DNA from: Bryobacteraceae bacterium
Lineage (GTDB): Bacteria; Acidobacteriota; Terriglobia; Bryobacterales; Bryobacteraceae
Reading direction: 5' to 3'
DNA: 56,533 nucleotides
NCBI GenBank assembly: GCA_026129905.1
Contig: JAHCHE010000043.1
Location: 1 to 56,533, forward strand
This document shows positions 42,385 to 51,747 of this stretch, in pieces. The notes under the pieces are model-generated. The model did not search any database. It saw only the letters and a program-made list of their open reading frames with translations, and had not been told where the DNA came from. Within the stretch, counting starts at the first letter, position 1. Every line of letters begins with the position of its first letter. A program made the translations under genes and the position numbers.

Positions 42385-43281
42385 TCAGCGGTTTCCCGAT
42401 GCGGCGATCAGCGGCCAGTAGATCACCAGCGCGTTGTAGAGGGCCCAGCCAAACACGGCGATCAGCAGTGGCTTGTCGGCCAACAGCGTTTCGCCGGGGT
42501 TTTCGCGCGCCTGCTGATTTTGCGTGATGACAAGATATCGCAGCATGCCATAGAAGACGAAGACGGTTCCGTAGAGGAGCATGTCCGTGCCGAACCGCTC
42601 CACCGTCTCCGGCGCGACGGTGTAGATCATGTAGCAGACGAAGGCGGTGCCCATCAGGACCAGGTTGATCTGCTCGACCATGCGGATGGAGTACTCGCGA
42701 AGAACGCGCCGCTGAACGACCGCGGTTTCGGGCGTACGCAGCAGTTCCTGCCGTCGCTTTGAGAAGCCCAGGAACAGCGACAGTACGAAGGCGCAGATGA
42801 TGAGCCAGTGGGAGGGCTCGACATCCACCGCGAGCGCTCCGCCCATCACGCGGATCACGAAGCCGGAGGCGATCGCCATCACGTCGAGGATCACCAGGTG
42901 CTTGAGGACGAAGCTGTAGGCCACCGTCACCAGGGCGTACAGCAACGCGATGGCGGCGAAGTCCGCGCCCAGGCGCCACGCGATCAGCAGGGCCGCGAGA
43001 GCGAATGCGGCGGCGCCGGCAGCCGCCAGGGAGACAGGTAAGGCGCCGGAGGCGATCGGGCGGCGGCGTTTCTCCGGGTGGCGCCGGTCCGCCTCGGCGT
43101 CGACGATGTCGTTCAGGATGTACAGGGCGCCCGCCAGAAGACAGAAACAGAGGAGGGCGAGCAAGCCATTGACCAGCGCGCCGGGATCGGTGAGTTTGCG
43201 TCCGAACAGGAGCGGCGCCAGGACAAACAGGTTCTTTACCCATTGCTCGGGGCGGACGCTGCGCGCAAAGGCGGCAAACAT
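42385..43281 (-). CDS. UbiA-family prenyltransferase (decaprenyl-phosphate phosphoribosyltransferase-like)
   Basis: A 298-residue membrane protein with about nine helices. The start RSVRPEQWVKNLFVLAPLLF and the aspartate-rich prenyl-diphosphate site YILNDIVDAEADRRHPEKRR resemble decaprenyl-phosphate 5-phosphoribosyltransferases more than UbiA proper; a second Asp region lies in HLVILDVMAIASGFVIRVM. It would transfer a phosphoribosyl or similar group onto a polyprenyl phosphate for cell-envelope sugar synthesis. The start ATG 43281 lies 17 bases after the stop of the oxidoreductase gene on the same strand, so they are probably cotranscribed. Confidence 0.82.
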   Translation of the reverse strand: MFAAFARSVRPEQWVKNLFVLAPLLFGRKLTDPGALVNGLLALLCFCLLAGALYILNDIVDAEADRRHPEKRRRPIASGALPVSLAAAGAAAFALAALLIAWRLGADFAAIALLYALVTVAYSFVLKHLVILDVMAIASGFVIRVMGGALAVDVEPSHWLIICAFVLSLFLGFSKRRQELLRTPETAVVQRRVLREYSIRMVEQINLVLMGTAFVCYMIYTVAPETVERFGTDMLLYGTVFVFYGMLRYLVITQNQQARENPGETLLADKPLLIAVFGWALYNALVIYWPLIAASGNR

Positions 43282-43298
43282 ACGGTGGTCCGCCGGCG

Positions 43299-44504
43299 CT
43301 ACAGCGGCAGAATCTCCTCGCGGTCCGGGTCGAAACGGATGCGGCGCTTCTCGATGTAGGCGATGTTGCCGAGATGGGCGGCCATGGCGCCGCGGTGGCC
43401 GAAGTACACGTCGCCGTTCGGGCGTTTGCGCGTCCGGCAACAATCGAGGAAATTCTCGACGTGAGCGCGGTCGAGGTCTTCCGTGGTGTTGAAGACCTCC
43501 GGCGGCGCTTTCTCTTCGGCCGGGAAGAACTCGTAGCGCTTGCGATCGATGAACAGGCGCCCCTGGGTCCCGCAGACATGGATGCCGTAAGGAGGCAGGT
43601 TGGCCCCGGTGGCGCTCTCAAAGGTGACCGTGAAATCGCCGCGGTATTCGAGCAGCATGTGGATCGTATCCGGAGCGCTGCGCCCGTCCTTGTAATAGTA
43701 GACTCCGCCCGCCGCCACGGCCGAGATGGGATTGTCGTTATCCATGAACATGTGGACGACGTCGCCCCAATGGGCAAAGAAGTCGGTGAGCTTTCCGCCG
43801 CCGAAATCGAGATAGCGGCGGAAATCGAAGTACTGAGGCGGGTCCCAGTCGCGCCATTTCACCGGACCGAGATAGCGAGCCCAGTCGAGGTTCGAGGGCT
43901 GTTCGCGGGGGAACTCTCTCCGGCGGCGCAAGGGGCCGCCGCCGGTGTGCCAGACGGTTTGAATCAGCGTGATCTTGCCGATACGGCCGGAATCGATGTA
44001 CTCCTTTTTCGCTTTCCAGTAGTGCATGCCGGAACGCTGTTGCATGCCCACCTGGCAGACGCGCTCGTTCACCCGCGCCGCCCGGACGATCCGGGGGCCT
44101 TCCTCGATCTTGAGGGTCAGCGGTTTCTCGACGTAGACGTCCTTGCCCGCATTCATCGCGTCGATGGCCGTCCAGGCGTGCCAGTGGTCCGGCGTGGCGA
44201 TGAGCGTCGCGTCCAGCTCCTTCGTCTCGAGCAGCTTGCGATGGTCGACGAAGCTGCGGGCATCCGGGGCCTGCGAGCGCGCTTCGTCAATGCGGGCGGC
44301 ATAGACGTCGCACAGGGCGGTAACGCGCGCCTGGCCGGTAGCAAGGAACTGCCCCATGATGTAGCGGCCGCGCCCGCCGCAGCCGATCACGCCGAGGGCG
44401 ATGCTGTCATTGGCGCCCAAGACGCGGGAATAGGAAATGGCCGGCAGCGCCGTGGCCGCCGCCGACGCGGTCCGGAGGACGTCTCGTCTGTTCATCAGGC
44501 TCAT
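43299..44504 (-). CDS. Gfo/Idh/MocA-family oxidoreductase with Tat-like leader (second copy)
   Basis: A 401-residue relative of the gene at 40099. Tat-like leader NRRDVLRTASAAATALPAIS, NAD-binding ALGVIGCGGRGRY, IATPDHWHAWTAI and DVYVEKPLTL. The C-terminal domain has GGKLTDFFAHWGDVVHMFMD. An exported NAD(P)-dependent sugar oxidoreductase is the family expectation. Start ATG 44504 is chosen; ATG 44495 is also possible. It precedes the UbiA gene by 17 bases. Confidence 0.9.
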   Translation of the reverse strand: MSLMNRRDVLRTASAAATALPAISYSRVLGANDSIALGVIGCGGRGRYIMGQFLATGQARVTALCDVYAARIDEARSQAPDARSFVDHRKLLETKELDATLIATPDHWHAWTAIDAMNAGKDVYVEKPLTLKIEEGPRIVRAARVNERVCQVGMQQRSGMHYWKAKKEYIDSGRIGKITLIQTVWHTGGGPLRRRREFPREQPSNLDWARYLGPVKWRDWDPPQYFDFRRYLDFGGGKLTDFFAHWGDVVHMFMDNDNPISAVAAGGVYYYKDGRSAPDTIHMLLEYRGDFTVTFESATGANLPPYGIHVCGTQGRLFIDRKRYEFFPAEEKAPPEVFNTTEDLDRAHVENFLDCCRTRKRPNGDVYFGHRGAMAAHLGNIAYIEKRRIRFDPDREEILPL

Positions 44505-44550
44505 GGCTGTAGTCCATGGTGGCACAGTGCAAAGCCGGACGGCGTCGCGT

Positions 44551-45900
44551 TCACTTGCCGATGCAGAAGGTGGAAAAGATGCGGTTCAGGATGTCGTCGG
44601 CGGTGGTGGCGCCGGTGACGGCGTCGATGGGTTGGAGGGCGGCGTACAGGTCGAGCAGCAGCATTTCGTGAGGGATGCGCTGGATGACGGCGACCCGGGC
44701 GTGTCCGAGGGCCTCGACGGCTTCGGAGAGGCATCGCTCGTGCCGCACGCTGGTGATGAAGCCTCCCTCCTGCTGCGGTCCTCCGGGCGCGAGCGCATCC
44801 AGCAACCGGCGGCGCAGGAGATCGAGTCCATCGCCGGTGAGGGCGGAAACCGCGACCATGTCGGCTTCGAGGACGGCGCGCCGCGGGAGATCGTTTTTGT
44901 TGCCGGCGATGAGAAATCGCCCCTGTTGCCGCGCATGTTCGACGAGGCGGAGGTCGTCCTGCTCGACCGGTTCGGACAGGTCGATCACCACCAGCGTCAG
45001 ATCGGCGTCCGCCATTGCCTGGTAGCTGCGCTCGATGCCGAGCATCTCGACGATGTCCTCACCCGCGCGAATGCCCGCCGTGTCGACATACTTGACGGGA
45101 ATGCCCTCGAGCGAGGCGGTTTCAGAAACCAGGTCGCGGGTGGTGCCGGCAATCTCGGTGACGATGGCGCGGTCCTGGTCCAGGAGCCGGTTAAAGAGGC
45201 TGCTCTTGCCGACGTTGGGGCGCCCGACGATGGCGAACGTGATGCCGGCGTGGACTAGTTTCCCGTAGGCGAAGCTGTCGGCCAGCCGCCTGACGTCCGA
45301 TTCGATCGGGGCAAGGCGACGGAGGACCTCCTCGTCGGCGGCGACCGCAACGTCGTCTTCGGCGAAGTCGATGCCGGCCTCCAGCAGCGCGATGAGTTCG
45401 AGCAACTGTTCTTTGAGCGGGGAGATGGCGCGGCTGAGGGAACCCTGCGCCTGCCGGGCTGCCACGCGCGCCTGGTACAGCGTGGTGGCCTCGATCAGGT
45501 CCCGCACGGCCTCGGCTTGCGGCAGATCGATTCTCCCGTTGACGAAAGCGCGCAACGTGAATTCGCCCGGTTCGGCGGGCCGCGCGCCCAGAGCGCACAC
45601 GCGTTGGAGGCAATGGCGCAAGACCACCGGCGAGCCGTGGCAGGATATCTCGACGACGTCCTCGGCGGTGTACGAGCGGGGCTTCTCGAAAAAGGCGACC
45701 ACCACCTCGTCGATCATCCTCTCCTCGGCGTCGACGAGCCTGGCCATGGTGGAATGCCAGCTTCGCCACTGAGGTTCGCCGGGAAACCGGAGCGTGCGGC
45801 CGGCGATGGCGCGCGCCTGGGGCCCGGAAAGACGAACAATGCCGAGTCCGCCCCTGCCGGGGGGCGTGGAGATGGCCGCGATGGTGTCGCCCAGGTTCAA
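44551..45900 (-). CDS. mnmE: tRNA modification GTPase MnmE
   Basis: A 449-residue MnmE. The N-terminal folate-binding domain ([20 protein letters not shown]) is followed by the helical domain and a GTPase domain with [12 protein letters not shown] (G1), TTRDLV (G2), DTAG (G3) and NKND (G4); the C-terminus FCIGK is the conserved Cys-containing ending. With MnmG it makes the 5-carboxymethylaminomethyl group on U34 of certain tRNAs. The start is set at TTG 45900, giving [12 protein letters not shown], the usual N-terminus; the ATG at 45984 would add 28 residues overlapping the jag gene. It closes the rpmH-to-mnmE cluster. Confidence 0.95.
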   Translation of the reverse strand: MNLGDTIAAISTPPGRGGLGIVRLSGPQARAIAGRTLRFPGEPQWRSWHSTMARLVDAEERMIDEVVVAFFEKPRSYTAEDVVEISCHGSPVVLRHCLQRVCALGARPAEPGEFTLRAFVNGRIDLPQAEAVRDLIEATTLYQARVAARQAQGSLSRAISPLKEQLLELIALLEAGIDFAEDDVAVAADEEVLRRLAPIESDVRRLADSFAYGKLVHAGITFAIVGRPNVGKSSLFNRLLDQDRAIVTEIAGTTRDLVSETASLEGIPVKYVDTAGIRAGEDIVEMLGIERSYQAMADADLTLVVIDLSEPVEQDDLRLVEHARQQGRFLIAGNKNDLPRRAVLEADMVAVSALTGDGLDLLRRRLLDALAPGGPQQEGGFITSVRHERCLSEAVEALGHARVAVIQRIPHEMLLLDLYAALQPIDAVTGATTADDILNRIFSTFCIGK

Positions 45901-45934
45901 AGGATACTCGGACGGCCGGTTCGTCGCTCCGCGA

Positions 45935-46495
45935 CTAGCGGCGTCTTCGCCGGAGGACGGGCGCTGGTTGCGGGGTGGCGCCATCGGGCGTCGACGGCAT
46001 GTCGGCGGGATAGATCACCACGCCCCGGAACGGTCCCGCGCCGGCGCTTTCGCTGCGGACGGCCGCATCGTTTCGCACCGCCAGGTGGAGAATGCGGCGC
46101 TCGCGGCTCGACATCGGGTTGAAGCGGAATGGCTTTCGGCTTGTCTTCACCTTCTCGGCGGCGGTGAGCGCGCTCAACCGCAGTTCTTCGATCCGGAGCA
46201 TGCGGTAGTCGTTGGCGTCGAACACGAGCATCGCATGCTCATGCGGAGGCACGCGCAGCATCTCCTGAGTCAAGTGCTCCAACGCGAGCAGAACCTCCGC
46301 CTTGTTTTCGAGCAGAAAGTCGACGTCCGGTCCGGTGAAGTTGACCACCAAGTCGGGATTTTCAAAGTCCTCAAACCGCGCTTCCGGTTCCCGGATCTCC
46401 GGCGTCACCCGTAAGCGTACCAGCTTCAGAACCTTTCCTAGCAGATCAATGATCGCCGGACCGACGGATTCGGCGGAGTATTTCTTGTCGCTCAC
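45935..46495 (-). CDS. jag: Jag/KhpB-type RNA-binding protein
   Basis: A 186-residue protein. The C-terminal part has a KH-like segment ([20 protein letters not shown]) and an R3H domain ([20 protein letters not shown] with [16 protein letters not shown]). This is the KH-R3H order of Jag/KhpB/EloR, an RNA-binding protein found beside yidC in many bacteria. The N-terminal Jag domain is short and divergent. It ends in a Pro/Arg-rich tail. The start overlaps the yidC stop by 4 bases. Confidence 0.85.
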   Translation of the reverse strand: MSDKKYSAESVGPAIIDLLGKVLKLVRLRVTPEIREPEARFEDFENPDLVVNFTGPDVDFLLENKAEVLLALEHLTQEMLRVPPHEHAMLVFDANDYRMLRIEELRLSALTAAEKVKTSRKPFRFNPMSSRERRILHLAVRNDAAVRSESAGAGPFRGVVIYPADMPSTPDGATPQPAPVLRRRRR

Positions 46496-48219
46496 CTGGC
46501 TTTTCGGAGGCGCCTCCCTTGGACTTTGGCGTCGGGCTTGGATTCGGCAACAACGGGAACGGGAGTGGGACTGATTTTGTTGATAAGCAGTTGCTGGAAA
46601 ACCGCCACGACGTTGCTGGTCAACCAGTATAGCACCAGGCCGCTGGAGACTCCGTAGAAGAAAAAGCCCATCATGAGCGGCATCATCATCATGATGCGCT
46701 GCTGCGTCGGATCGGGGCTGGTGGCGGGGGTCATCTTCTGCATGATGAACTGCGAAACGATCATGGCGATTGGCAGAATGCGGATCGGCAGGTGCTCGGG
46801 TTCGGAGAGGTCGGTCACCCAGAGCCAGCCGGCGCCACGCAACTCGATGGCAACGGTCAGCACCTTGTAGAAGGCGATGAAGAAGGGAATCTGCAACACC
46901 ATCGGCATGCAGCCGCCCATCGGGTTGACGCCGTGCTTTTTGTACAGCGCCATCATCTCTTCGTTCTGCTGGGTTTTGCGCGGATCGCGAAGACTGATGC
47001 CTTTGTAGCGCTCGTTAATGGCTTTGATTTGCGGCTGGAGCGCCTGCATTTTCTTCATCGATTTCAGGCTGGTGATCTTCAGCGGCATCAGGACGAAGTT
47101 GATGGCGACGGTGATCAGCACGATGGACCAGCCGTAATTGTGCAGCCAGTTGTTGTGGATCCATTTCAGCCCGAGGAACAGCGGCTTCGCCAGGAACGAA
47201 AACCAGCCGAAATCGACAATGCCCTGGAGCTTGGGATCCACTTTTCGGAGCAGGTCCAGATCTTTGGGCCCGATGTAAATGGGGAAGCGGTTCTGACCCT
47301 CGCCGCCGATGGCGACGCCGACGTGGGGTTCCTCCTTCTCACCCTCCGCCGCGGCGATGGGGTCGCTGTAGATGCGGACGGCGAACGAGCCGTCGCGGGG
47401 CAGCGCCGCGGCCGCGAAGTACCGGTCTTCAATGCCGGCGAACAGGTAGTGGCCCTGGTTGGTTATCGGGCCGTCCCTGGCGTGCTTGGCGTCGTTGACC
47501 ACCAGTTTGTTGTCGGCGACGTTGAAGTAGAGGCTGTTCTGGACCGTGGAGGCGTGGGGCACCGTGGTGTCGCCGAAACCGGCTCTCCAGGCCAGCAGGT
47601 GCGGAACCGGCCGGCCGTTTTCGAGCGCCTCCGAGGTGACCTCGATCAGGTAGCTGTCCTCGCGAAATTGGAACGACTTACGGAACGACGCGGCGCCGGT
47701 GGAGTACTCGAAATCCACGCCCGGCTGGCCTTCGGTCCGGCGAACGGCGAACAGGGCGTTGTTGGGATCCTCGGCGGGCTGAGCGCCCGGGAAGACGATC
47801 GAGAACGGGTATCCCACCTTGTCGGCGCCGCGCTGATGCACCAGGTCCAGCGGATTGCCCGAGCCATCGAGGTAATCCTTGAGAACCCAGCTTCGGACGA
47901 CGGCGCCGCGATTGGAAAACCGGATCCGGTAGACGGTCGTCTCGATGTCCACCGTCTCCTGTTGCGCGGCCGAGACGGCGGCGCGGGGCGGAGGGGCCAC
48001 CGGGGGAACTTCGGGCGGCTTGACGGCGGCTGCCGGCGCTCTCTCAGCCACGGTGGCGGGCGCGCCTTCCGGAGCGGCGGGCTTGGGCGCGGGAGCGGGT
48101 TTGTAGAAATACGGCGTGACGAACAGAATGACGCCCATCAAGATGAAGGCGATCAGCAGGCGCAACTCCATCGGGAGTTCTTTGGGCGTTCCAGGCTTAC
48201 CTTTAGGAGCGTCGGGCAT
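46492..48219 (-). CDS. yidC: Membrane protein insertase YidC
   Basis: A 575-residue YidC. It has an N-terminal helix (LLIAFILMGVILFVTPYFYK), a Pro/Ala-rich linker and a large periplasmic beta-domain (about 85-350). The five-helix insertase core follows (GWSIVLITVAINFVLMPLKI, NPMGGCMPMVLQIPFFIAFY, PLMMGFFFYGVSSGLVLYW). The tail is basic ([10 protein letters not shown]). It inserts and folds inner-membrane proteins with or without Sec. The order rpmH-rnpA-yidD-yidC-jag-mnmE is conserved across bacteria. Confidence 0.97.
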   Translation of the reverse strand: MPDAPKGKPGTPKELPMELRLLIAFILMGVILFVTPYFYKPAPAPKPAAPEGAPATVAERAPAAAVKPPEVPPVAPPPRAAVSAAQQETVDIETTVYRIRFSNRGAVVRSWVLKDYLDGSGNPLDLVHQRGADKVGYPFSIVFPGAQPAEDPNNALFAVRRTEGQPGVDFEYSTGAASFRKSFQFREDSYLIEVTSEALENGRPVPHLLAWRAGFGDTTVPHASTVQNSLYFNVADNKLVVNDAKHARDGPITNQGHYLFAGIEDRYFAAAALPRDGSFAVRIYSDPIAAAEGEKEEPHVGVAIGGEGQNRFPIYIGPKDLDLLRKVDPKLQGIVDFGWFSFLAKPLFLGLKWIHNNWLHNYGWSIVLITVAINFVLMPLKITSLKSMKKMQALQPQIKAINERYKGISLRDPRKTQQNEEMMALYKKHGVNPMGGCMPMVLQIPFFIAFYKVLTVAIELRGAGWLWVTDLSEPEHLPIRILPIAMIVSQFIMQKMTPATSPDPTQQRIMMMMPLMMGFFFYGVSSGLVLYWLTSNVVAVFQQLLINKISPTPVPVVAESKPDAKVQGRRLRKAR

Positions 48220-48231
48220 TCAAAACCAATC

Positions 48232-48468
48232 TCAATCTCTATACGAACGGGCAGAGGTCGTCGGTACCGGATCGAGGCCGCCCGGATGCAGCGGGTGACA
48301 CTTCACCAGGCGTCTGAGTCCCAGCGCGACGCCGCGGGCGGCGCCGTGGCGCTCGACGGCCTCCCGCATATAGTCGGAACAGGTGGGATGGAAGCGGCAG
48401 GCCGAAGGCAGCAACGGCGAGATCCAACGCTTGTAGAAGTGAAGGAGTTCGATCAGAGCGAGCCGCAT
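48232..48468 (-). CDS. yidD: Membrane-insertion efficiency factor YidD
   Basis: A 78-residue YidD with the family core [35 protein letters not shown] and [20 protein letters not shown]. The Cys residues and the 'CHPxxxGGxDPVP' ending are complete. It is peripheral to the inner membrane and assists YidC-dependent insertion. The start ATG 48468 overlaps the rnpA end by 16 bases; upstream in-frame ATG codons lie inside rnpA. Confidence 0.95.
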   Translation of the reverse strand: MRLALIELLHFYKRWISPLLPSACRFHPTCSDYMREAVERHGAARGVALGLRRLVKCHPLHPGGLDPVPTTSARSYRD

Positions 48469-48743
48469 CGGCGAAAAACCCTCTCCACTTCCCGCTCCAG
48501 TTCCGGCATCGGGGCATTCATCGCGGATCTCCGCGGATTCATCACGATTTCCCATTGCGGCCCCAATTTGTCCAGGTGCAGCCGCACCGCTTCCCGCATC
48601 CGCCGCTTGATCCGGTTACGCGCCACGGCGTTGCCAAGCGCGCGCGGCGCGGTAAAGCCGACGCGCGGTCCGGCGGCCTGCTCCCGCGCCAGGCAGAAGG
48701 CCACGAAATGAGCGGCCGTAATCTTTTTTCCCTCCTGGTACAC
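48453..48743 (-). CDS. rnpA: Ribonuclease P protein component
   Basis: The segments [20 protein letters not shown] and [20 protein letters not shown] identify RnpA; the RNR-type RNA-binding motif is intact. The family N-terminus ([20 protein letters not shown]) is visible in the same frame upstream to about 48800, but no ATG, GTG or TTG precedes it before an in-frame TGA inside rpmH. The first usual start is GTG 48743 (VYQEGKK), with GGAG 9 bases upstream, giving 96 residues but losing the conserved F-R-R segment. Either a non-standard start within or after rpmH is used, or the protein is short. It binds M1 RNA in tRNA 5' processing. Confidence 0.88.
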   Translation of the reverse strand: MYQEGKKITAAHFVAFCLAREQAAGPRVGFTAPRALGNAVARNRIKRRMREAVRLHLDKLGPQWEIVMNPRRSAMNAPMPELEREVERVFRRCGSL

Positions 48744-48819
48744 TCTGCGGAACTCCGTTGCCCGCAGGAGCCGAGCGCTCTTCGGAAAGGAGAAGCTGCG
48801 CGAATCGGTGTCGGCCGGC

Positions 48820-48987
48820 CTATTTTGCGTATCGAACGGCTCTTTCGTCGCTGACGGACAGCTTGTGACGACCCTTGGCGCGCCGGCGCGACAACACCGC
48901 CTGCCCGTTCTTGGTCTTCATCCGCGCCCGGAACCCATGCGTCTTCGCCCTTTTGCGATTGTTCGGTTGAAACGTACGTTTCGGCAT
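48820..48987 (-). CDS. rpmH: Ribosomal protein L34
   Basis: A 55-residue L34: [20 protein letters not shown], then [20 protein letters not shown] and [14 protein letters not shown]. The N-terminus is the universal L34 signature; the C-terminal extension of about 10 residues is a little longer than in E. coli. The start ATG 48987 has GAGGA 6 bases upstream. It is the first gene of the rnpA-yidD-yidC-jag-mnmE transcript, with a promoter at 49070-49099. Confidence 0.97.
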   Translation of the reverse strand: MPKRTFQPNNRKRAKTHGFRARMKTKNGQAVLSRRRAKGRHKLSVSDERAVRYAK

Positions 48988-49069
48988 CTGTTTTCCTCAT
49001 ACCGGCCAGACATGCTGGTCGGCGACCGGCACACTGACGCAAACTTCTGGGGGAGAACCTGACTACTCC

Positions 49070-49099
49070 AGTATAGAAATCGCCGCGCCGCGGGCGCAA
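49070..49099 (-). promoter_or_regulatory. Promoter of the rpmH cluster
   Basis: On the minus strand TTGCGC (49099-49094), 18-base spacer, TATACT (49075-49070), giving a leader of about 75 bases before rpmH. No dnaA gene or DnaA-box cluster lies beyond it in this window; an aldo/keto reductase gene occupies the usual dnaA side. Confidence 0.65.
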
Positions 49100-49141
49100 C
49101 CGCGTGGTCCACTTCGTCGGGCCGTCCGGCGCCGTCCGCGG

Positions 49142-50032
49142 CTATGCGTTCAAGTGTCTGTTGATCCGCTCGATCGCTTCGTCGATCTCGGCGGGGCTCT
49201 TGTAGCCGATGGTGACCGAATCGACGGCGCCGAGCTGCATGACGAACTTCAGCGAGGCGTCACGTTCCTCGGGTTTCCGGAACTGACCTTCGCCCATCAG
49301 CTTCATGCCGATGACGCCCGTTCCCTGCGCGTGCACCTGCTTAACGTGCTTGACCACTTCGTTGACGTCGCCGGTGTCCTCTTCGCGGCCGGCGAGCGAA
49401 TCCATGCGGGCGCCGGTGTGATTGACCCGGAGCAGCGCGACATCGAGCCATTTCGTGCCGGGGAAGGCGCGCAGCGGCAGCAGGCCGTGGCAGGAGGCGC
49501 CATGCGAGCGGATGATCTGCTTCTGTTTGGCCTCATCGAAGGCGTCGCGGAGCGGCTTGAACTGCTCCGGCCAGTCGTGGGATCGCACGCAATGGAGCAG
49601 GAGGACGTCAAAGTACTCGGAATTCAACTCGCGGCGGAACCGGTCGAGGGTCGCTTGCGGCGTATCGGTTTCCCGCAGCCGGTACTTGGTCATCAGGGTG
49701 TAGGAATCGCGCGGGATGCCCTTCAGCGCCGCCGCCAGCATTTGATGCATTCCCTTGTAGTTGTCCGCCGATTCGAAGAAACGGATGCCGCGATCGTAGG
49801 CATGGCGGACCAGCCGAGTAAACTCGTCCTGGCCAAGCTCGCGCTGCACGCGGCCGCCGAACGTACCGGTGCCGAACGCAAGACGCGTCACCTTGACGCC
49901 GGAGTCGCCGAGCGTTACCCAATCGGTGGCCGACTTTTTGGCGGCCTTGGCCGGAACAAGCGAGCCGCCGGCCAGCGCGCCGGCCGCGACCGCTGTTGTT
50001 TTCAGGAAATCACGTCTGCTGAATCGTGTCAT
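49142..50032 (-). CDS. Aldo/keto reductase with Tat signal
   Basis: A 296-residue protein: leader FSRRDFLKTTAVAAGALAGG, then the aldo/keto reductase TIM barrel. The catalytic set is recognisable: Asp-Tyr-type region FFESADNYKGMH, Lys in LMTKYRLRE and His in LLLHCVRSHDW. The usual 'D-x-A-xx-Y' is read as ESADNY. The cofactor would be NADP(H). It lies 150 bases from rpmH and is separated from it by the cluster promoter. Confidence 0.87.
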   Translation of the reverse strand: MTRFSRRDFLKTTAVAAGALAGGSLVPAKAAKKSATDWVTLGDSGVKVTRLAFGTGTFGGRVQRELGQDEFTRLVRHAYDRGIRFFESADNYKGMHQMLAAALKGIPRDSYTLMTKYRLRETDTPQATLDRFRRELNSEYFDVLLLHCVRSHDWPEQFKPLRDAFDEAKQKQIIRSHGASCHGLLPLRAFPGTKWLDVALLRVNHTGARMDSLAGREEDTGDVNEVVKHVKQVHAQGTGVIGMKLMGEGQFRKPEERDASLKFVMQLGAVDSVTIGYKSPAEIDEAIERINRHLNA

Positions 50033-50262
50033 CGTTCGCCCCTAAGGTTCAGGATACGCAACAACATTAACACAGCGCGGCGCCGGTTCGGGACCTCTGC
50101 CGCGCGGCCAGGGCGCTTGCGAAGCCGAGTCGCGGCCGCTATCCTTTTATGAAGCTACAGCGGATTTCCGCGCGTTGATCGAGGTCAAGTGAGAACGATC
50201 GCCCGGACCAAACCGAGTTTCGGCGCAGGCGGCGCGGGTCTGCTGGCTCCGGACGCGCCCCA
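50033..50262. other. Divergent spacer, no gene seen
   Basis: 230 bases between the aldo/keto reductase and the ligase gene. No convincing open frame, hairpin or promoter pair was found, although both genes need promoters here. Confidence 0.4.
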
Positions 50263-51747
50263 ATGATTGCCGATCGATTACGGCGCATCGTATGTCGAGG
50301 CCGGGACTCCGAAGCCCTCGTCGATCGGGAATGCCGCATTACTTACGGCGAATTGTGGCGGCGGAAATGCGCCTGCGCCGCGATTCTGCGCGACCGGCTC
50401 GGGCTGCGCGCGGGGGATGTTTTGGCCGTTTCCCTTCCGAATTGCTGGGAAGTGGCGGCCATGTTCTTCGCGGCGGCCGAACTCGGCGCGATCGTCATGC
50501 CGTTCAACACGGGCTGGCGGATCGGGGAAATCCAATGGTTCGTCTCGCGCTTTCCGATCAAGGCGGTGGTCACAAACGACCAACTGCGCAAGCCTTGGGA
50601 CGAATTGCCAAGCCCGCGTCCCGGTGTCCTTGCGGTGGATGAGCCGGAGACGGTTCGCCAGTTGGGCGCCGCTGAGGTTCCGGCGGACTCCCGGGGCGCG
50701 CGACGCCTGCTGGTGGATGAGCCGGCGCTCTACCTGGTGACGTCGGGCTCGACGGGAAAACCGAAAGTGGTTCCCCGGACCCACCGGAACCTGGTAACCG
50801 GCGTGACGAATGTCGCCGCCGCGCTCGCGCTTGCGCCGGGACAGCGGCTGCTGGCCGGCGTTCCGTTTTATCACGCCAATGGGTTCAATAATTGCATGTT
50901 TTTGCCGCTCGCAACAGGCGCAACCTTGGCGCTGGTTCGGAAATTCATCCCCCTGGTTTTGCTCGAGACGCTGAAGCGAGAGCGGGTTCAGGTGATGATC
51001 AGCTCGCCATTTCTCTACAGCCTGCTGGTAGACTGCGCCGTCGATTTGGGTGGAGAGCTTGGCCTCCAGACATGCATTTCCAGCGGCGCGCCGATGTCGC
51101 CAGCGCTGAAGGAGCGGTGGCAGGAGCGCTTCGGCGTCCGCGTGCGCCAGCTTTACGGGTCGTCGGAAACGGGCGTGATCAGCATCGAGACGAACGACGC
51201 AAGCAGCATGCGCGGTTCGGTGGGGCGGCCGATTCGAGGCGTCGAGATTCGCATTGCGAGTAACGATGGGGACGCGCAAAACGGCGAAATTCTTGTTCGA
51301 AGCCCGGTGGTAATGAGCGGTTACATCGACGAAATGGAAGTTAACCGGCAGATATTTCAGGATGGATTTTTCCGCACGGGCGATCTCGGCCGGCTGGACG
51401 AACACAATAATATCGTCATTAGCGGCCGGTCCAAACGAATGATCAACGTCGGCGGGATCAAGGTGGACCCGGCGGAGATCGAGGATGCGATTGAATCCAT
51501 CCCCGGAATCGAGCGGTGTCGCGTCACGGGCGAGCGCGGCGCCCGGGAACTGGAGCTGATCAAGGCGTCGATCGTGGCGCGGGGGGATTTATCCGTGTCC
51601 CGGGCCGACGTCGTCGAGCATTGCCGGACGCGCCTGGCCGAATACAAGATTCCCCGGCTGATCGAATTCGTGGAGTCCATCGCCGTGGATGCGGCGGGAA
51701 AGACCCCCGTGGAATGGAGGACAAACGATGGCATTTCCGGTTCATAG
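50263..51747 (+). CDS. Class I adenylate-forming ligase (acyl-CoA synthetase-like)
   Basis: A 494-residue ANL-superfamily enzyme. The P-loop-like A3 motif is TSGSTGKPKVVPRTHRN; A5 is LYGSSETGVISIET; A7 is YIDEMEVNRQIFQDGFFRTG with GDLGRL; A8 follows at SGRSKRMINVGGIKVDPAEI; the C-terminal catalytic Lys region is AAGKTPVEW. It activates a carboxylic acid as acyl-AMP, probably then to CoA or a carrier. The 3' end overlaps hemB by 20 bases, so the genes are cotranslated; a metabolic link to heme synthesis is not obvious. Confidence 0.9.
   Translation: MIADRLRRIVCRGRDSEALVDRECRITYGELWRRKCACAAILRDRLGLRAGDVLAVSLPNCWEVAAMFFAAAELGAIVMPFNTGWRIGEIQWFVSRFPIKAVVTNDQLRKPWDELPSPRPGVLAVDEPETVRQLGAAEVPADSRGARRLLVDEPALYLVTSGSTGKPKVVPRTHRNLVTGVTNVAAALALAPGQRLLAGVPFYHANGFNNCMFLPLATGATLALVRKFIPLVLLETLKRERVQVMISSPFLYSLLVDCAVDLGGELGLQTCISSGAPMSPALKERWQERFGVRVRQLYGSSETGVISIETNDASSMRGSVGRPIRGVEIRIASNDGDAQNGEILVRSPVVMSGYIDEMEVNRQIFQDGFFRTGDLGRLDEHNNIVISGRSKRMINVGGIKVDPAEIEDAIESIPGIERCRVTGERGARELELIKASIVARGDLSVSRADVVEHCRTRLAEYKIPRLIEFVESIAVDAAGKTPVEWRTNDGISGS

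Noticed and set aside
46792-48711. 639-codon frame opposite yidC, yidD and rnpA
   Set aside because: Antisense to three conserved genes; composition-driven.
48988-49141. Origin of replication near rpmH
   Set aside because: The gene order is that often found near oriC, but this 150-base region has no cluster of DnaA boxes and dnaA is not adjacent.
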